Assembly: GCA_032988165.1 (NCBI GenBank)
Contig: JANTQF010000362.1
Location: forward strand, 1 to 35,140
Source of the DNA: Emmonsiellopsis sp. PD_33
Lineage: Eukaryota > Ascomycota > Eurotiomycetes > Onygenales > Ajellomycetaceae
DNA length: 35,140 nucleotides
Direction: 5' to 3'
Positions 31,879-35,140 of the stretch are shown here, piece after piece (the stretch's first letter is position 1; the number at the start of each line of letters is the position of its first letter). Below the pieces are notes generated by a model. That model was not told the DNA's origin and did not search any database. It was given only the letters and a program-made list of their open reading frames with translations. A program made the translations under genes and the position numbers.

Positions 31879-34232
31879 ATGGCTGAATCTACTGAACTTC
31901 CTGAGATTACTATTAAGGGGAAGAGATATATTATCTATGAAGATGCACATGCTCTATTATTCCAGTTCTGATGGTCCACCACAAATTGCTATATATTCAA
32001 CCTAATAAAGTAAAAGCTCTGGAAACCTTCCCATCAACAACATTCAGATCAATGGGATTCCTTTCAATAAGTAGCTGAGAAAGAAACTAGACAGCCATTT
32101 CTTTATTATAAGTATTATGATGCCATCCAGACTCATCCATCATGGAGTGGATATAGTTCTAGTGGGATTACCCAACACCTCAAGTCAGTTGGATGCAGCT
32201 GGAATCAAAAATCAAGGAATGGCAATGTCCTAGAAGGACTGGTGAGATCTATATTATCTCTTTCCTAGGTAATGCTTTTGGGTAACACTAATGAGATGAT
32301 TTCTTTAGAAAACAATGAAGAAATGACCACAACTGAAGTTTATTACTGCAGATCTTTCACCCTGCACATCTGAGGCCTTTCATAAATAAATACTCTGTGC
32401 CTGTATCTCCCTGAATCTTTTACTCTGATTGATTGAAAACACCAAATTTTAAGTCCTACTGTAGATGCTAAAACCTCTAACAGAAATCCCCCATTAAATG
32501 AGTCTGCAAGACAACCTCAATTGATACTATACTAAGGACATGGAAGATCTAGGCCTGGAGCTGAAGCAGCAGAGAAAAATATCCCTAGCTGTAGATGTAT
32601 AGATAAGTATAAATAACCTAATATTTCTAGGGGTTATCTGCTACTTCATTAATGATCAATGAGAGTACAAGGAGTGACTGATTGATTTTGAGGCCTTAAT
32701 CTAAAGTCATACTGGGGACTACCTGGCAGAAATTCTGCATAATGTCATTTGAAATGACCACTGAGATATTTCATCAAATCTACTTACTATTACTACTGAT
32801 AATGCAAAAAACAATTCAACAATGATATAAAGCTTGGAGGAGAGATTGATTGGATATCAATGAGATGAAGATCAGGGCTATATCTCATGCATTGCTCATG
32901 TTATTCAACTGGTAGTGCAGACACTTATCAGTGAACTTCACATTGAGGCAGAATACAACATGATAGTCAGCTCATTTAATGAGAGGAATATCCACATAAA
33001 TAAGAATGTTACATTCTCCTTGACACTTCATAAGGTAATGATATTTGATCATGCTCCTACTCTATTTGAAGAGAATAAATGCTAATCATAATGTATATTA
33101 GATTCATTATATTATCATTGCAATCAGTATCTCATCAAAACAGGAACAATGATTCTTTGAGACCCAACATATAATAACCCCTATCTTGACTACACCCCTT
33201 AAGATGATACAGGATGTTAAGACCTAATGGAGTTTAACATATAAAATGACAGTTTGAGTGCTTTGACTTCAGAATTCAATTGATCACTGGGTAGATGACT
33301 CTGGAAGGGAAAAGATTCAATCCTTGAAGCTTTTAGGATCAGAATGAACTCAGCTATAATATGTTATTAATTTACTCTATCTCTTCTATATAATGATCAA
33401 GGTGGTTTTGCAGACATGGACACCTATGTTGGCCTGGGCATGGTGGGTGTATAATTATCTATTTAACCACCTTGATACTTAGTTGGTAAAGAGTTATGGT
33501 GCTACTGGATGAGATCAAGCTATATATAGGGCTATTAAGGTAGTAAAGGCAAAGCTCTCCATTTATTACAGCAAGATAGATCAGTGATTTGCAGATTTCT
33601 ATGCTATTGCAGCTGTACTAGATCCATCTCTCCAATTAAATGCATACTCTGATGAAGACTGGATAAAGGAAGAGTGTTAGGTATATATTGATATTACTAA
33701 GTCATTCTACAATAAGCACTATTACTAGTATGAACCTCTGGATGTCAAACCTCTTGACAATGTGGATATGGTGGATGATAATTTCTAGGTAGGTAATGCT
33801 TTTTAGTAATGCTGGATCAGGCAAACAGGTATAGTTATACTAATCTCTAGGTATGCATAGGATCTTAATACATTAATTGCCAGTTGAAAGAAGATTAGAC
33901 TAGCATCTTATATAACTAAATTTGATTACTACCTTCATGATGGTGTGACCATCATTAAGGATAAGGAAATTCTTGAGGTGTGGGCTGTGATTGCACATAC
34001 CTACTCTATAGTTGTAAAAATGGCTTGAGATGTTCTGGTAATATCCCTAGCTGATGTAGGAATAGAATGGAAATTCAATTCAAGCTATAATATATATTAC
34101 TATCATTGAGGTTAATTACATGGGGATATAATCAAGAAGATGATGATTATGAAGCATGGTAGAGAGAGGAAGATTACAGATAGTTCCCACAAGAAGACTA
34201 TAATCAAGGAGGAAGATATACTTATAAGTTAA
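31879..34232 (+). pseudogene. hAT-family transposase, RIP-mutated
   Basis: hAT transposases cut and paste DNA with an RNase H-fold DDE core. From ATG 31879 (MAESTELPEITIKGKRYIIY), the N-terminal region shows a BED-like segment (SSSGITQHLKSVGC). The core follows: GVICYFINDQ, SHTGDYLAEILHNVI, and LLTITTDNAKNNSTMI near 32790 with the second Asp, then YISCIAHVIQLVVQTLI. The C-terminal dimerisation part reads DVLVISLADVGIEWKFNSSYNIYYYH near 34030-34110, matching the PLAGVGVERVFN.ARD..HYRR pattern of fungal hAT proteins. Stops and shifts break it. Introns are likely at 32271-32309 (GTAATG...TTTAG) and 33792-33850 (GTAATG...TACTAAT...CTAG). It would have mobilised the surrounding element. Confidence 0.8.
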
Positions 34233-34552
34233 TATTAATGATTTGAGTCTTCTTTACTCATGAGTATTATCAAATATTATTACCTTATTACATAATCATT
34301 CTGAGATCAAATTAGTACTGAAATTCTAATCATACCTGGTCTCATTTCTATCACATTTCTCTTAGTCATTTTACATGCTTTATTTCTTAAAAGAGGTCAT
34401 TTTTCATGCTTTAAACCTACTCATTTAGTCCATTTATCTACATATAATTTATAATTAAGTCATTAAATATATTCTAAATTCTTGGGGTCATATTTTATTC
34501 CATATATGGGACTAAAATCAAATCAAATCAAACTAAATATGCATGAAAATTC

Positions 34553-34579
34553 ATGGTCCCAGCAGCTAGTCTATTTATA
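34553..34579 (-). repeat. right terminal inverted repeat of the hAT-like element
   Basis: ATGGTCCCAGCAGCTAGTCT followed by ATTTATA. Complement of 29049-29075 at 24 of 27 positions. Confidence 0.75.
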
Positions 34580-35044
34580 ACTATAATAGATACTGAGAAG
34601 TAGCTGTTTAGTCAGTAAAGTTTCTTTTACTATTATTATAATAACATTCCTTTTGATTCTATCATTAGTGACTGTATAGTTATAGAAGGAAATGTCATTA
34701 AAATCTTAGTTCATAACTGTGAGAAGATAGATATCAGCTAGCTAATTCAGTTAATTATAATTTTCTACCTTAAGACTAGAAAATATTTTGACCAATTAGA
34801 GCTTATTATTCTACTATAGTTACTACTCTTACTGCTACTAATATATATTTATTTTTTCTTACTGTATTACTTAGTTTACTTCTTCTATGTTGTGTTTTCT
34901 TTATATCTTTCTTAGTTTCTTTTATTTTCTATATATAGTCTATTACTACTCTATATTTATTTTTCTTACTATATTTACTTTCCTTTTTATACTTACTTAT
35001 TTATATATATCTTACTCTATACCTTCTGCTGCTGATTTTACCTA
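34580..35044. other. T-rich subtelomeric DNA, no gene seen
   Basis: CpG-free. From about 34840 the plus strand is strongly pyrimidine-rich, with repeated TTTCTTACT, TATTTACTT and TTTCTTAG words up to the telomere. It may be the remainder of the relic into which the hAT-like element inserted. No protein is readable. Confidence 0.45.
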
Positions 35045-35110
35045 TTAGGGTTAGGGTTAGGGTTAGGGTTAGGGTTAGGGTTAGGGTTAGGGTTAGGGTT
35101 AGGGTTAGGG
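35045..35110 (+). repeat. telomeric repeat, (TTAGGG)11
   Basis: Eleven perfect, uninterrupted TTAGGG units. The G-rich strand runs 5'-3' toward the right end of the window, as it does at a true chromosome end. TTAGGG is the standard telomere unit of filamentous ascomycetes. Confidence 0.97.
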
Positions 35111-35140
35111 TTAGTGTGAAGGCTAGTGATAGGGTTGGGG
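35111..35140 (+). repeat. degenerate telomere-like tail
   Basis: The last 30 bases keep fragments of the unit (TTAG, TAGGGTTGGGG) but are irregular. This is either assembly error at the end of a read or variant repeats distal to the perfect tract. Confidence 0.6.

Larger units (their letters stand above)
29049..34579 (+). mobile_element. hAT-family DNA transposon relic with three genes
   Basis: Inverted ends at 29049-29075 and 34553-34579 match at 24 of 27 positions, with an identical 13-bp core CTGCTGGGACCAT. Between them lies a hAT transposase relic (31879-34232) and two further divergently transcribed genes (29541-30131 minus; 30561-31402 plus). Subterminal motifs recur: GGACCAGGAT near 29080, its complement near 29252, and GGACTAAA near 29287 and 34509. 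I could not fix an exact 8-bp target duplication: the flanks TAGACTGA and CTAGTCTA do not match directly. The element is CpG-free but its frames carry fewer stops than neighbours. Confidence 0.72.

Noticed and set aside
29054..34573. 8-bp target-site duplication for the hAT-like element
   Set aside because: Candidate flanks CTAGACTG and CTAGTCTA agree at only six of eight bases and are nearly palindromic, so they fit the inverted ends as well as a direct duplication.
1..35140. CRISPR array, tRNA or rRNA genes
   Set aside because: No regularly spaced short repeats with unique spacers, and no cloverleaf or ribosomal RNA sequence was recognised. The host is eukaryotic, so a CRISPR array is not expected.

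Overview
The window is the end of a chromosome from a filamentous ascomycete. It ends in 11 perfect TTAGGG units (35045-35110), in the orientation expected of a right-hand telomere. It holds one small island of ordinary gene-coding DNA inside about 31 kb of mutated repeats. Genes on the island have short GT-AG introns of 51-79 nt. Outside the island I find no CpG dinucleotide by eye, on either side, in AT-rich DNA full of in-frame TAG/TGA/TAA codons. This is the footprint of repeat-induced point mutation (RIP) or a related CpG-directed process. Loss of every CpG, with only partial loss of CpA, is reported for Eurotiomycetes and especially Onygenales (Coccidioides-like fungi). That lineage is an inference, not something the sequence proves.

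Layout. 1-2022: CpG-free, degenerate, with a tandem repeat of about 173 bp (1350-1990). 2023-6287: the CpG-containing island, with two convergent genes: a lariat-debranching enzyme (DBR1, plus strand, three exons) and an old-yellow-enzyme flavin oxidoreductase (minus strand, three exons, apparently intact). The DBR1 copy has GG instead of GT at its second donor site, so it may be dead. 6288-19990: CpG-free relics. These are a Gypsy-type gag fragment, a long unrecognised minus-strand coding relic, a 151-bp inverted-repeat element, tandem duplications, a mutated intron-containing actin gene with extra rearranged actin pieces, and a cysteine-motif (DUF3716-like) fragment. 20006-25975: a near-complete but dead Ty3/Gypsy retrotransposon with gag, protease, reverse transcriptase, RNase H and integrase in order. 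26000-29050: degenerate, unassigned. 29049-34579: a DNA transposon with matching terminal inverted repeats, a hAT-family transposase relic and two extra, divergently transcribed, intron-containing genes. 34580-35044: T-rich DNA leading to the telomere.

The two island genes have no obvious joint pathway. The main biological story is genome defence: a subtelomere where transposons and a duplicated host gene (actin) were heavily mutated, while a 4.3-kb gene island kept its CpGs. The most novel candidate is the multi-gene hAT-like element next to the telomere.
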